Positions 50,232-59,836 are shown, counted from the first letter of the stretch. The stretch is 64,000 nt of DNA from JAVBMB01 sp031552995 (GCA_031552995.1 JAVBMB010000001.1:14691-78690), one strand, 5' to 3'. A program made the numbers and translations. Notes: generated by a model not told the origin, from the letters alone.

Positions 50232-51035
50232 CTAGTTCGCACGGACGAATGTGCTGATGCTTTCGACAACGAAATCGATGCGCCGGTTAAGCTGACGCCC
50301 CTCGGGCGTGTCGTTGGGCGCGATATTATGTTTTTCGCCGTAAGAGGCGGCGTAGATTTTACCGTCGTCAAACCGGCCGGATTCGATGATGTATCGCACA
50401 GCGCGCAGCGCGCGCGAGGCGGCAAGGTCCCAGTTGTCCTCGAACCTGCTTCCCACAAGCGGGACATTGTCTGTGTGCCCTTCGACGCGGACCATGCCTA
50501 TGCGTTCCCTGTTTTCGGAAAATATATCTATCATGTTGTTCAGTATCGGCAGCGCGTCGGGCAGAAGCTCGTCACGCCCCGATTCGAACAGAACAGAATC
50601 GCTGAAACGAATAATAAGGCTGAGCGTGTCCGCATCGGGCACAATCTCGGCCTGGATGTTATGCTCCTCGAGATAATCGACAAGGCTTGTGTACAGGCTG
50701 TTGAAGTTCGCGCGTATCTGCGCGGCGTACTTGGCCTCCTCGGTAGTCGGGTCGGGGAACGGCGGCTTCTCGCCGTCGTCGGGGTCGGTCGCGTCCTCCT
50801 CGGCCATGCGCCAGTCAAACGGGTCGCTCGTAACATCGGACATGTCCATCGGGAACACAACAATCTCGTTCGATATTGCAAAGGCGCTGCGCACCATCTG
50901 CCATTTTTCCTTATCTGTGGTGGAAAAAGAGAAAAGCAACACGAAAAAGCACAGCAGCAGCGTGACCATATCGCCGTATGTATCCATCCAGTTTGCGCCG
51001 CCCGATGATTCGTCAGGCTTCTTTTTTCGCGCCAT
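50232..51035 (-). CDS. motB: Flagellar stator protein MotB
   Basis: A 267-residue stator subunit. The N-terminal tail (A-R-K-K-K-P-D) leads into one transmembrane helix with the ion-carrying Asp in Y-G-D-M-V-T-L-L-L-C-F-F-V-L-L near residues 20-34. The C-terminal OmpA-like domain (about 135-260) anchors the stator to peptidoglycan and keeps V-E-G-H-T-D-N-V near residues 195-202 and A-A-S-R-A near residues 215-219. Whether the motor uses H+ or Na+ cannot be settled here. It follows motA by 39 bases. Confidence 0.95.
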   Translation of the reverse strand: MARKKKPDESSGGANWMDTYGDMVTLLLCFFVLLFSFSTTDKEKWQMVRSAFAISNEIVVFPMDMSDVTSDPFDWRMAEEDATDPDDGEKPPFPDPTTEEAKYAAQIRANFNSLYTSLVDYLEEHNIQAEIVPDADTLSLIIRFSDSVLFESGRDELLPDALPILNNMIDIFSENRERIGMVRVEGHTDNVPLVGSRFEDNWDLAASRALRAVRYIIESGRFDDGKIYAASYGEKHNIAPNDTPEGRQLNRRIDFVVESISTFVRAN

Positions 51036-51074
51036 ACATGCCCCCCTTCCCGTACGAGATAAGCGCGGCCTATT

Positions 51075-51866
51075 TTATTCGCCGCCGGTTTTGTCGGTTT
51101 CGTTCACTCCCATCGCCGCCATCTGGGTGCTCGAAAGGAAGGCGTTAAGCTTTTCGCGGATGATGCGCGGGTTTTCGCCGTCCTGAATCGAAAGGATGCC
51201 CTCGAGGATAATTTCTTTCCGCATGTATTCGTTATTGCTTAGCACCTTAAGCTTTTTTGAAAGAGGGGTAAACAGCATGTTTGCCAAAAAGCTGCCGTAG
51301 AACGTGGTTATAAGAGCGACCGACATGCCCGGGCCGAGCGCGTCCGGGTCGTCGAGCTTTGCGAGCATGTTTATAAGGCCTATCAGTGTGCCGACCATGC
51401 CGAACGCGGGGGAAAGGGATGACATGGTCTCCAGCACCTGCTGGCCCTGGCTGTGGCGGTCGGCAAGGAATGACAGCTCGGTCTCCATAATGCTTCGCAC
51501 AAGCTCGGGGTCCGACCCGTCGACTATCAGCATTATGCCCTTTTTCAGGAATGCGTCGTCGGAATCACGCACGGCCTCCTCAAGGGCCAGTATGCCCTCG
51601 CGTCTGGCGATGTTTGCGATGCGGTATATCATCTCAAGGTCGTCGTTCAGGTTGCCGGTCTGCGCTTTAAAGGCCATGCCGATTATCTTGGGCAGCTGCT
51701 TGAGCACGCTGAGAGGGTAAGACACCACCGTGGCGGCAAGCACACCGCCGATAACAATAAAAACCGACGGTGCGTCGAAAAATCCGCCGAGGCTGCCGCC
51801 CATCATAATGCTGATTACAATACAGGCCACACCAAATATAAGACCGCCAATGGTCGTTATTTCCAA
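51075..51866 (-). CDS. motA: Flagellar stator protein MotA
   Basis: A 263-residue, four-helix stator subunit. The first helices lie near residues 5-22 and 35-52; the cytoplasmic loop carries the Arg/Glu residues that touch FliG (R-R-E-G-I-L-A-L-E-E near residues 88-97), and the last helices are near 150-172 and 180-202, with the conserved P-A-F-G-M-V-G-T-L-I-G-L near residues 152-163. It lies immediately downstream of swrD and upstream of motB. Confidence 0.96.
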   Translation of the reverse strand: MEITTIGGLIFGVACIVISIMMGGSLGGFFDAPSVFIVIGGVLAATVVSYPLSVLKQLPKIIGMAFKAQTGNLNDDLEMIYRIANIARREGILALEEAVRDSDDAFLKKGIMLIVDGSDPELVRSIMETELSFLADRHSQGQQVLETMSSLSPAFGMVGTLIGLINMLAKLDDPDALGPGMSVALITTFYGSFLANMLFTPLSKKLKVLSNNEYMRKEIILEGILSIQDGENPRIIREKLNAFLSSTQMAAMGVNETDKTGGE

Positions 51867-51895
51867 AAAAACACCCCCACGAAGTTATCGAGCCG

Positions 51896-52102
51896 TTACA
51901 GCGCCGGATTGTCGCGGAAAGCCTGCAACTGCCGCTGCGCTTCAATGATTCGGCCGATTACAATCTCGGCTGATTCCATTACCACTATTTTCTTGCCCGA
52001 CTCAAGTGAGATTATCGTGTCCGGAGTTTCCTCAATGAACTCAATGAGGTGCTCATTGACATAAAACTGCTCGACCTTGTTGATGCGTGTAACCAGAATC
52101 AT
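51896..52102 (-). CDS. SwrD/FlbD family protein
   Basis: A 68-residue protein of the FlbD/SwrD family. M-I-L-V-T-R-I-N at the start and the conserved N-x-x-L-I-E-x-I-E-x-x-P-D-T-x-I-x-L pattern near residues 16-34 identify it. In Bacillus subtilis SwrD raises flagellar motor torque, which fits its place just before motA-motB. ATG 52102 follows AGGAGG by 6 bases; the longer in-frame reading from 52123 is rejected. Confidence 0.92.
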   Translation of the reverse strand: MILVTRINKVEQFYVNEHLIEFIEETPDTIISLESGKKIVVMESAEIVIGRIIEAQRQLQAFRDNPAL

Positions 52103-52376
52103 GTTATCCTCCTGACGGTGCACATGGCGCCATAAGCGCCCCGGATGGAGCCGGGCGAAACGGAAAATACGGCGGGTTCGCCCGTCGAGTTACACGGCGG
52201 ATGCGCCAAAAAAGCTGCAATATCAACGGATACGGCGGCAAAAGGCGTTCCGCCGCACAAATCGTCCGGCGAAAACGGCGGGATTGCACAGCGGCGCTGC
52301 GCCGCTGTGCTCTCCTCAAAACGTCGTCTCTTTATTTTATAATATTTCCTGCCCTAAATCAATCCCGCTTTTTAAT
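52103..52376. other. Gap between flgE and swrD
   Basis: A 274-base non-coding gap in an otherwise tight operon. It contains a perfect 11-bp hairpin (52286-52296 with 52300-52310, CTG loop) without a T run. No promoter of good quality was found on the minus strand, though the swrD-motA-motB group could have one here. Confidence 0.5.
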
Positions 52377-53462
52377 TTAACGCTTGAGATTGACAAGCTC
52401 TTCAAGCATTGTATCCGATGTGGTGATGACGCGCGAGTTGGCCTGGAAGCCTCGCTGCGTGATAATCATGTCGGTGAACTCGTTGGCGAGGTCGACGTTC
52501 GACATCTCGAGGCCGCCCGGGTTGACTTTGCCCACGCCGTTTGTCTGCGAGCGGCTGAACACGACATCGCCTGTGTTGGCGGTTTCGACATACAGGCTGT
52601 TGCCTTTTTTCTCCAGGCCGGCGACGTTTGTGAAATTGGCCAGCGCGATGACCGCGATAGTCTCCGGCTCGCCCTCAGAGTTAAGGCCGCGGATGACGCC
52701 GGTCTCGTCGATGCTGATGCCGGTGTAGCCGGTCAGGTTAAGCATTGTCAGGTTCACCTCGTCTATGATGCCGTTGCGGTTGAGAGACACATCGAGCGTG
52801 CCGGCTGCCGGCGGGGTGACGGGGTGGAAGGCCAGCGGGTCGGCGTCGACGACTTTTTTGTATATCGGGATCAGCACGGTCGGGTCGGCGGCGGGGTCAA
52901 GCACAGGCGGCACGCCGACGAGGGGGTCGTTAACGTCCATGTAGTCGTCGCCGGCGGCGTTAAGGGCTAATGTCTCCTGCCCTTTTACAATCTCCCCGGT
53001 GACGGGGTTTACCATGTACTGCACCACATATTCCTTTGCCTGCAGGCCAAGGACATATCCGCCGTTTGCGGTGACGAGGTTGCCCTCGTTATCGATATAC
53101 ATGTTGCCCGTGCGGGTGTACTGCTTCGAGCCGTCCGCCATGCGGATTGAGAAGAATCCGTCGCCCTCGATGGCGAGGTCGAGATCGGCGTTTGTTATCT
53201 GCGTTGCCGCGCTTGTATGCAGTATGTCAATGGCCGCCATCTTGACGCCGAGGCCTATCTGTATGGCGTTGACGCCGCCGACGATGCCGCCCGCTACCGG
53301 GGCCGCCGAGGGCTTTGCCATCTGGCTGTATATATCCTGGAACACGACGCGGCTTGCCTTGAAGCCGACCGTGTTGACGTTGGCGATGTTGTTGCCTATG
53401 ACGTCCATGCGCGTCTGGTGGTTTTTAAGGCCGGAAACGCCGGAATAAAGTGAACGCATCAT
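52377..53462 (-). CDS. flgE: Flagellar hook protein FlgE
   Basis: FlgE polymerises into the hook. The 361-residue protein has the axial motif D-V-I-G-N-N-I-A-N-V-N-T-V-G-F-K near residues 20-35, D-L-A-I-E-G-D-G-F-F near 95-104 and the C-terminal E-M-S-N-V-D-L-A-N-E-F-T-D-M-I near residues 318-332. It is somewhat short for a hook protein, so the outer D2 region is reduced. It follows flgD by 33 bases; two ATG codons in tandem (53462 and 53459) are both possible starts. Confidence 0.93.
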   Translation of the reverse strand: MMRSLYSGVSGLKNHQTRMDVIGNNIANVNTVGFKASRVVFQDIYSQMAKPSAAPVAGGIVGGVNAIQIGLGVKMAAIDILHTSAATQITNADLDLAIEGDGFFSIRMADGSKQYTRTGNMYIDNEGNLVTANGGYVLGLQAKEYVVQYMVNPVTGEIVKGQETLALNAAGDDYMDVNDPLVGVPPVLDPAADPTVLIPIYKKVVDADPLAFHPVTPPAAGTLDVSLNRNGIIDEVNLTMLNLTGYTGISIDETGVIRGLNSEGEPETIAVIALANFTNVAGLEKKGNSLYVETANTGDVVFSRSQTNGVGKVNPGGLEMSNVDLANEFTDMIITQRGFQANSRVITTSDTMLEELVNLKR

Positions 53463-53495
53463 AATATATTCCTCCGATTATATCTCTTAACTGCG

Positions 53496-54164
53496 TCAGA
53501 CGGTGATTCTGACTATATTGCCGACGTGGACGTCGACCTCGGTGCCGTCCTCTTTGGTGATTGTCGCGAGGTTCTGGCCCTTTTCATCGGTGTGGACACC
53601 GCTGACGACGCCTGTGATGTCCTCAAAAACGGCGGGTGTCGCGCCGGAGGCCGGGGTGACGACCATCTTTGCCGTGACAGTCCTGCCTATCAGGTTCGAC
53701 GAGCCGAGCAGCGTGTTTGCGTTCAGGTCGCCGAACAGTGTGTTGTCATACACCTCGGTGATTTTGCTGGCCTCGACGAGGTAATCGCCAATCTGCGCCC
53801 ACGCGACGCCGTCCTTGTTGACGACCCTGTCGACCAGGCCGGACACCGCGGCATTTTCGCCGGTGTCAAGCCGGACATTGGCGTAGACATACTTGCCGGC
53901 CAGGCTGTAGTACTGGAACATCGTTGTACTGTTTGTAAGCGCCGTTATCTGGTCAAGCGACGAGAACTGCGACAGCTGCGCGATAAAATCGGTGTCCTTT
54001 GTAGGCTCCAGCGGGTCCTGATACTGCATCTGGGCGGAGAGCAGCGTCAAAAACTCGCTCTTGCCAAGGTTCTGCACAGGCTTGCGCTCGGCGTTTTTTA
54101 CGGCCTCCAGATAGTCCTCGTAGGACCGCAGTCCGGTTCCGCCGGCCTTTATCGTGTTGTCCAT
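53496..54164 (-). CDS. flgD: Hook capping protein FlgD
   Basis: FlgD forms the cap under which the hook grows. The 222-residue protein has the family N-terminal motif L-G-K-S-E-F-L-T-L-L-S-A-Q-M-Q-Y-Q-D-P-L near residues 33-52 and D-F-I-A-Q-L-S-Q-F-S-S near 60-70, followed by a beta domain (about 90-220). It lies between fliK and flgE, 17 bases after fliK, as in other Bacillota. Confidence 0.95.
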   Translation of the reverse strand: MDNTIKAGGTGLRSYEDYLEAVKNAERKPVQNLGKSEFLTLLSAQMQYQDPLEPTKDTDFIAQLSQFSSLDQITALTNSTTMFQYYSLAGKYVYANVRLDTGENAAVSGLVDRVVNKDGVAWAQIGDYLVEASKITEVYDNTLFGDLNANTLLGSSNLIGRTVTAKMVVTPASGATPAVFEDITGVVSGVHTDEKGQNLATITKEDGTEVDVHVGNIVRITV

Positions 54165-54181
54165 GTGATAATCTCCTTTCG

Positions 54182-55480
54182 CTAGGCCCGATATTCAACA
54201 GAGCTGATTTCGGGTTCGAGCAGCGACGTCGGCTCTATGTTCAGCGCGCTCTCAAACAGCCCCGCCGCGCCGACTGCCTGCGTTCTGCTTCCTGCGCCGC
54301 GCTGCTCCCGCGCCGCGGCGCCGTCACGGCGCGCGCCTCCGCCCTCTCCGGGGTTTTGAAGCATGCTCTCGGCGCCGGTGTAGACAACATCAACCGTGTT
54401 AATGCGCACGCCCTTGTCGTTAAGCGCTTCGATAAGCTGGTTTATCTGGCCGTTTATCATGCTTTTCACCGTCGGGTCGTCTGCGCGGATACGCGCCTGC
54501 ACGCCGTTTTCGTCGAGAGAAAGCCTGATGGATACCTTGCCGAGAAAGTCGGGCTTGAGCTCTATTTCTACGGAGGATTTGTCGGCCGACATCTGTTTGA
54601 CCATTGTGTCGAACAGATTCTGCTTTGTCGCGGTGACTTTTTCGCTCTGCGCCGGCGCGGCGTTTTCGCCCCGCACGATGCTGTGGGCGCGCATTTCCAT
54701 CGGGTGGAAGTCGGCCCGCGGTGCGTCCGCCTCGGCGGGAGCGCGCTTGTGAGGAGCGCTTTGAGAGTCGGCCGTATCCGCGCCCGCGTCAGACGCGGCT
54801 TCGCCGTGTGCCGGCAAGGCGCTTGCGGCGGCATCGCCGCGCACGGTTTCCGCGGTTGCCTCACTGCCGGCTGAAGGGGCCGGCCTGCGCGTTGCGGAGT
54901 CTTTGACGTCTTTTGCCGTCAGCGCGCGGTCGTTGTCATTCTCCAAAGGGCACGGTTCGCCGCCCGGCGCAGGCGCCGCGGCAAGGCGTTCCGATTCAAG
55001 TGTTTCCGGCGTCCGTGCCGTAATCCCCGGCATCCGGTCTTCCGCGACCGGCGCCGCCTCGCCTTGCTGCGCGAGGCCGAGAGGGGATACTTCGCTGTTA
55101 AAGCTGTTTCCTTCGAGAATATCAATGACATTCGGCGTATCCGATTCCGGCCGGGTGCCGGACGCTGGAAGGGTAAAATCCGGTATGGCGGGGATGATGC
55201 CCGGCTGCTGCCCGAAAAGCGCCGTCAATATATCCGCCGATGCAGCGGTTTCTTCCTCATCTGGGGGTTTTGGTCTGCGCTGTTTTTGAAAAAGCATGCC
55301 TGTGATATCCTGCGGTCTGTCGGGGATATCACCCGTTGCCTGTGAGTCATCCGGGATTTTCCGCATCGAACCGGCCATGACGCTTTCGAAGCTGGGGCCG
55401 CGCGGTCTGCCGGAGACCATACCGGCCGGGTCGGGAGCAGCCGGCTTCGCCGGCGGGGCCGCCGCTGGGAACACCTGCAC
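54182..55480 (-). CDS. fliK: Hook-length control protein FliK
   Basis: FliK is secreted during hook assembly as a molecular ruler and triggers the FlhB specificity switch. The 432-residue protein has a long Pro/Ala/Glu-rich, low-complexity N-terminal part (about 1-290) and the C-terminal FliK domain with E-I-E-L-K-P-D-F-L-G-K-V-S-I-R near residues 305-319 and A-R-I-R-A-D-D near 331-337. Sequence before the C-terminal domain is poorly conserved, as usual. It follows the YlxF-like gene by 31 bases. Confidence 0.9.
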   Translation of the reverse strand: MQVFPAAAPPAKPAAPDPAGMVSGRPRGPSFESVMAGSMRKIPDDSQATGDIPDRPQDITGMLFQKQRRPKPPDEEETAASADILTALFGQQPGIIPAIPDFTLPASGTRPESDTPNVIDILEGNSFNSEVSPLGLAQQGEAAPVAEDRMPGITARTPETLESERLAAAPAPGGEPCPLENDNDRALTAKDVKDSATRRPAPSAGSEATAETVRGDAAASALPAHGEAASDAGADTADSQSAPHKRAPAEADAPRADFHPMEMRAHSIVRGENAAPAQSEKVTATKQNLFDTMVKQMSADKSSVEIELKPDFLGKVSIRLSLDENGVQARIRADDPTVKSMINGQINQLIEALNDKGVRINTVDVVYTGAESMLQNPGEGGGARRDGAAAREQRGAGSRTQAVGAAGLFESALNIEPTSLLEPEISSVEYRA

Positions 55481-55511
55481 TGTGCCACCTCCTATATTCT
55501 GTTTATCTTTA

Positions 55512-56234
55512 TCAATACCTTAGCAAATCTGTAGTAACCCTTGCCGCAAGGTCGTGGTTCATCGCGTCAAGCACTGCGGCTGCCGCGCCCTTGTCCATGT
55601 AGTAGACTATCGCGGCCATGTGCGACACATCGTACAGCCGCGCCATGATATCCGCCGCGGATTCGGCCTCCATCACCGAATATATTTTGCCAAGCGCTTT
55701 CAGCTCGGCGATCTTCTCATCCGGCAGGCCGCGGCGGTAAAGCGGAAGCGTGAACACCCTGAGGTCGTCAATCTCGACGCGCTCGGCATCCAAAGCTTTT
55801 TTTTGCTCTTCCAGTTTTTTCTGCGCGTCGGCAAGCGCCTTTTGCCCTGCCTCCAGCAGCGCCTGGTCCATGTTGTACTGCGCCAGCTTTTCTTCGACGC
55901 TGCGATAGTCGGGGTCAAGCTTGTTTACCGTGTCGAGCACGGTTGTGCGCACGCCGCCCCAGTCGCGGGTCAGCGACAGATAGAGGAACAGCCCGGCCGT
56001 GATGAGCAGGCATATCAGGATAACAAGCCCGGCGGCGCTCTTTTTCTTCTTGCCCTCGCCGTCCGCGTCGCCCGCGGCGTCCTTTTTGCCTTTTTTTGCC
56101 TTGGGGGGAGCCGGCTCCTTCGTCTTGGCCGGTTTTTTGGCTTTGCCCGCCGGCGCTGCGCCTATTTTCTCGTCCTCGTCGCGCTCGTCGTCGAAGTTTA
56201 CGATTTGCCCGCCCGGTCTTCTTGCCGCGTCCAT
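55512..56234 (-). CDS. YlxF/MotE-like flagellar protein (MgtE N-terminal-like domain)
   Basis: A 240-residue protein: a Lys/Ala/Pro-rich cytoplasmic N-terminus (about 1-65), one transmembrane helix (about 67-86), a coiled coil (about 105-155) and a C-terminal helical MgtE_N-like domain with L-K-A-L-G-K-I-Y-S-V-M-E near residues 174-185 and A-A-A-V-L-D-A-M near 220-227. This matches YlxF/FlbB proteins, found between fliJ and fliK in Bacillota, related to the MotE stator-associated chaperones. A scaffold role at the basal body is inferred from the family. Confidence 0.8.
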   Translation of the reverse strand: MDAARRPGGQIVNFDDERDEDEKIGAAPAGKAKKPAKTKEPAPPKAKKGKKDAAGDADGEGKKKKSAAGLVILICLLITAGLFLYLSLTRDWGGVRTTVLDTVNKLDPDYRSVEEKLAQYNMDQALLEAGQKALADAQKKLEEQKKALDAERVEIDDLRVFTLPLYRRGLPDEKIAELKALGKIYSVMEAESAADIMARLYDVSHMAAIVYYMDKGAAAAVLDAMNHDLAARVTTDLLRY

Positions 56235-56259
56235 TGCCGTTCACCTGCCTTTTGCGCCG

Positions 56260-56712
56260 TCACTGCTTCGCCTGAGTCACAGATTTATATGACACCAGGT
56301 CGCCGATGTCCTTCGCCTCCTCGGCGCGGACCTCCTCAAGATATGCGGCGTACTGTTCGTCCTTTATCTTTTCCAGCGTTTTAATCTCGTTCATCGTGGC
56401 CAGCAGCGCCTGCTGGCAGCGGATTTTTTCCTTTTCGGCCGCCTCGATTTTCTTCATCAGCGCGTCTTTTTGCTCTCTCAAAAGCAGAAAATACGCGTCG
56501 TGCCTACTAAGCTCCTGCGGGACATCGATGTGGTTTCGCAGTGCCTGTTCGAGTGACTTGGCACAGTTTTCAAACGCCAGCTCAAGCTGTTTTTCCTGCT
56601 CATAAAGCCTGGCAAGCAGCGCCACGACGGCGGCAAGCTCGGCTTTTTGCTTTTTTTCCACAGTCAGCTTGTATTTTAGTACCGACTGAAGGGTGAAAAC
56701 AAACCGCTTCAT
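56260..56712 (-). CDS. fliJ: Flagellar export protein FliJ
   Basis: FliJ is the small antiparallel coiled-coil stalk of the export ATPase, coupling FliI to FlhA. The 150-residue protein is almost entirely charged helix; it opens K-R-F-V-F-T-L-Q-S-V-L-K-Y-K, a clear FliJ start. It follows fliI by 4 bases. Length and position are normal. Confidence 0.9.
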   Translation of the reverse strand: MKRFVFTLQSVLKYKLTVEKKQKAELAAVVALLARLYEQEKQLELAFENCAKSLEQALRNHIDVPQELSRHDAYFLLLREQKDALMKKIEAAEKEKIRCQQALLATMNEIKTLEKIKDEQYAAYLEEVRAEEAKDIGDLVSYKSVTQAKQ

Positions 56713-56716
56713 ACGC

Positions 56717-58027
56717 CTAGCCCTTAAGTGTCGCGTTCATCGCGGCCACAGTCTGCTCGAACGACATACTCTCCTCAACATCCTGCCGCAAAAACGCCTG
56801 GATGCCGGGGTACAGCCTGACGGCCTCGTCGATGAGCGGGTTTGCGCCCTTTTGGTATGCGCCTATATTTATAAGGTCCTGCGCGTCCTTGTACACCGAC
56901 ATAAGGTTCTTGATTTTGCCCGCCGTCTGGATATGCGCTTTCGGCACGATATCGGGCATGACGCGGCTGACGCTGGCCAATATGTCTATCGGGGGGTAGT
57001 GGTTGCTGTTGGCGATTGCGCGGCTTAGCACGATATGCCCGTCCAGTATTCCGCGCACCGTGTCGCTTATCGGCTCGTTCATGTCATCGCCCTCGACAAG
57101 CACCGTGTAAAGCCCGGTTATCGACCCGCGGTCGGAGTTTCCGCTGCGCTCGAGCAGCCTTGGCAGAACGGTGTAGACCGACGGGGGATACCCGCGGGAG
57201 ACCGGCGGTTCGCCGACCGCCATGCCGATTTCTCTCTGGGCCATTGCAAAGCGGGTTAGTGAGTCCATCAGAAGAAGTACCTTGAAGCCCCTGTCGCGGA
57301 AGTATTCGGCAATCGCCGTGCTGACCATTGCCGACTTTAGCCTCAGCAGCGCCGGCTGGTCGGAGGTTGCGACGACGACGATGCTGCGTTTAAGCCCTTC
57401 TTCGCCGAGGTCGCGTTCTATAAAGTCGCGCACCTCGCGCCCGCGCTCGCCGACAAGTGAGATGACGTTGATATCCGACAGCGCGTTGCGGGCTATCATG
57501 CCCAGCGTTGTGCTTTTGCCGACGCCGGAGCCGGCGAATATGCCAAGCCTTTGCCCGCGCCCGACCGTGAGAAGCGAATCAATCGCCTTTATGCCCAGCG
57601 GCATGCTCTCCTTGATGCGCTCACGCTTCAGCGGGTCCGGCGGGTTATTGTCCACAGGGACATATGCCTCCGCGATGATGTCTCCAAGCCCGTCGCCGGG
57701 CGTACCCAGCGGGCCAAGCACCCTGCCGACAAGGCCGCGGCCCACAGGTATCATCAGCGCGCTGCCCGTGGATGTGACCGTGCTGCCCAGCGCGATGCCC
57801 TCAAGCCCCGCGAACGGCATCAGCAGCACGCGGTCCTCCCGGAAGCCGACGACCTCGGCGCGGATGAATGAATCGCGCTTTTGGGTGAATACATGGCATA
57901 TGTCGCCGATTCGGGACGACGGGCCGGTTGCTTCAAGCGTCAGGCCGACGATTTTGGTCACCTTGCCGCTGCGGTCGAATGTGTCCATGCCGCGCAAAAG
58001 CTCGTGATATTTTTGCATGGCGCTCAT
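56717..58027 (-). CDS. fliI: Flagellar export ATPase FliI
   Basis: FliI is the hexameric ATPase of the flagellar export apparatus, related to the F1 beta subunit. The 436-residue protein has Walker A A-G-S-G-V-G-K-S-T near residues 165-173, V-G-E-R-G-R-E-V near 192-199 and Walker B-type L-L-L-M-D-S-L-T-R near residues 251-259, with R-G-Y-P-P-S-V near residues 278-284. Its start overlaps the fliH stop by 4 bases. Confidence 0.97.
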   Translation of the reverse strand: MSAMQKYHELLRGMDTFDRSGKVTKIVGLTLEATGPSSRIGDICHVFTQKRDSFIRAEVVGFREDRVLLMPFAGLEGIALGSTVTSTGSALMIPVGRGLVGRVLGPLGTPGDGLGDIIAEAYVPVDNNPPDPLKRERIKESMPLGIKAIDSLLTVGRGQRLGIFAGSGVGKSTTLGMIARNALSDINVISLVGERGREVRDFIERDLGEEGLKRSIVVVATSDQPALLRLKSAMVSTAIAEYFRDRGFKVLLLMDSLTRFAMAQREIGMAVGEPPVSRGYPPSVYTVLPRLLERSGNSDRGSITGLYTVLVEGDDMNEPISDTVRGILDGHIVLSRAIANSNHYPPIDILASVSRVMPDIVPKAHIQTAGKIKNLMSVYKDAQDLINIGAYQKGANPLIDEAVRLYPGIQAFLRQDVEESMSFEQTVAAMNATLKG

Positions 58028-58818
58028 GGTATATCCTCCCGCCCGGCCAGCGCCAGTGATATGTGGCGAAGCTGGGTGTCGACGCCGGCGTCAAGCGTCT
58101 CGGAATCCGACTCAATCACGCAGCCGCCGGAGGGGAGAACAGGGTCGGCGACGACGGTCGCCGTAACGGTTTGGTCGCCCAAAATAAAAACAGCACTCCC
58201 CGAACTGAAAAAATGGGTATACTCCTCCTCGCTGACCCGGATTAAGAGCTTCCCTTCTCTTTTCATCTGGTTAAGTGCATTCTTTATTAACGACTCAAAC
58301 ATTATATCGTCTTTTTTTACCGAGACATTAACAATTTTTTTTGCGATTGCCAAACTGAGCTCGACAATGTCCCGCTCGCGCATACCGGCATAGTCCTCCT
58401 GCGCGCGCCGCAGGGCCTGTACAAAGGTATGAAAATCGGCCATCTCGCGCTCGGCGCGCTCGGCCGCCTGCCGTTCTCCCTCGGCGCGCCCCTCGCTGTG
58501 CCCGGCCTGCCACGCCTTCCCGCGAAGCTCTATCGCCTCGCTTTCGGCGCGGCGCAGCGTCTCGTCGGCCTCGCGGATCATAATATCCGCCTGGTCGGCC
58601 GCGGACTTTAGTATCTGCGCCACCTTTTCGGCTGTCCGGCGCTCCGCCTCGGCGTCGGGGCGCAGGGATGCGCGCGGCGGCTCAATATTAGTCAAAGGCT
58701 GCTCCCCGCCCTGGGGGGCAGCCTTTGAAAGCTCCGCATCGCCGTCTTTGCCTGCGGCCGGCTTAATCAATTCAGGCAGGTCGGATATCTTGACATTCTT
58801 CTTGTCAATCCTAAACAA
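58024..58818 (-). CDS. fliH: Flagellar export regulator FliH
   Basis: FliH binds FliI as a dimer and anchors it to the C ring. The 264-residue protein has a variable N-terminus, a long helix rich in Ala/Glu/Arg (about 60-150) and a globular C-terminal domain (about 150-264: L-A-I-A-K-K-I-V-N-V near residues 151-160), like the V-ATPase E subunit. The start seems to be TTG 58818, overlapping fliG by 8 bases; a GGAGAGGG site lies about 11 bases upstream. A slightly different start cannot be excluded. Confidence 0.9.
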   Translation of the reverse strand: MFRIDKKNVKISDLPELIKPAAGKDGDAELSKAAPQGGEQPLTNIEPPRASLRPDAEAERRTAEKVAQILKSAADQADIMIREADETLRRAESEAIELRGKAWQAGHSEGRAEGERQAAERAEREMADFHTFVQALRRAQEDYAGMRERDIVELSLAIAKKIVNVSVKKDDIMFESLIKNALNQMKREGKLLIRVSEEEYTHFFSSGSAVFILGDQTVTATVVADPVLPSGGCVIESDSETLDAGVDTQLRHISLALAGREDIP

Positions 58819-59821
58819 TTAAATCGTCACCCTCTCCGCGTGCTACAATAATCTCTCCGTCATCCTCCAGCTTCCTGATAAGGTTGACAATCTTCTGCTG
58901 GGCCTCCTCGACGTCCTTGACGCGCACGGGGCCCATGACCTCCATATCGTCGCGCAGCATCTCGGCAAGGCGCTTCGACACATTGCTGAACACGACGCGG
59001 TTGACCTCTTCCGTCGCCATTTTCAGCGCGACGACGAGGTCGCTGTTGTTGACCTCCTTCAGCACGCGCTGGATAGCCTGATTCGAAAGCTTCGCTATGT
59101 CCTCAAAGACAAACAGGCGCTTGCGTATCTCTTCCGCCAGCTCGCTGTCACGCATGTCAAGGCTTTCGAGGATATGCTTTTCGCTGCTTCGGTCAAGCGA
59201 GTTGATAATATCGACGATGGAGTCGATGCCGCCGACGGCAATCTGGTCTGTATAGCCCATCGAGCTGACCTTGCGCTCGAGTATGCGCTCGGCGTCCTTG
59301 ATGTACTCCGGCATCGTCGCGCCCATGTTCGCTATTCGGCTGATAATCTCGGTCTGCCTGTCGCTGGGCAGTTGGGCAAGAACCGACGCCGAGGCCTTCG
59401 GCTCCATATACGACAGCACAAGCGCTATCGTCTGCGGATGCTCGTTGTGGATTATATTCAGCACCTGCGTCGGGTCGGCGCGGCGGATGAAGTCGAACGG
59501 GCGAACCTGAAGCGAGGTCGACAGCCTGTTTATCAGCTCGTCGGCCTTGTCGGCGCCCAGCGCCTGCTCAAGAATCTCTCTCGCGTAGGATATACCGCCC
59601 TCCGAGATGAACTTCTGCGTCAGGCACATCTCGTAGAACTCTTTTATAATTGTCTCTTTGATATCGGGGTCGATGCGGCGCATCGTCGTGATGGTAAGCG
59701 TCATCGCGCTGATTTCGTCCTCTGTCATAAACTTATACAGCTTGGCGGAATAATCCTTGCCCAGGCTGATGAACAGGATAGCCGCTTTTTCGCGTGCCGA
59801 AAGCTCCGCTTGAATCGCCAT
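58811..59821 (-). CDS. fliG: Flagellar motor switch protein FliG
   Basis: FliG sits on the MS ring and is the rotor part that meets MotA. ATG 59821 is chosen because AAAGGAGG lies 8 bases upstream; GTG 59830 overlaps that site. The 336-residue protein has the three FliG domains, with the middle E-H-P-Q-T-I-A-L-V-L near residues 125-134 and, in the C-terminal torque helix, the charged pattern S-E-K-H-I-L-E-S-L-D near residues 219-228 and V-K-D-V-E-E-A-Q-Q-K-I near residues 306-316. It follows fliF by 15 bases. Confidence 0.97.
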   Translation of the reverse strand: MAIQAELSAREKAAILFISLGKDYSAKLYKFMTEDEISAMTLTITTMRRIDPDIKETIIKEFYEMCLTQKFISEGGISYAREILEQALGADKADELINRLSTSLQVRPFDFIRRADPTQVLNIIHNEHPQTIALVLSYMEPKASASVLAQLPSDRQTEIISRIANMGATMPEYIKDAERILERKVSSMGYTDQIAVGGIDSIVDIINSLDRSSEKHILESLDMRDSELAEEIRKRLFVFEDIAKLSNQAIQRVLKEVNNSDLVVALKMATEEVNRVVFSNVSKRLAEMLRDDMEVMGPVRVKDVEEAQQKIVNLIRKLEDDGEIIVARGEGDDLIV

Positions 59822-59836
59822 CTGCGGCACCTCCTT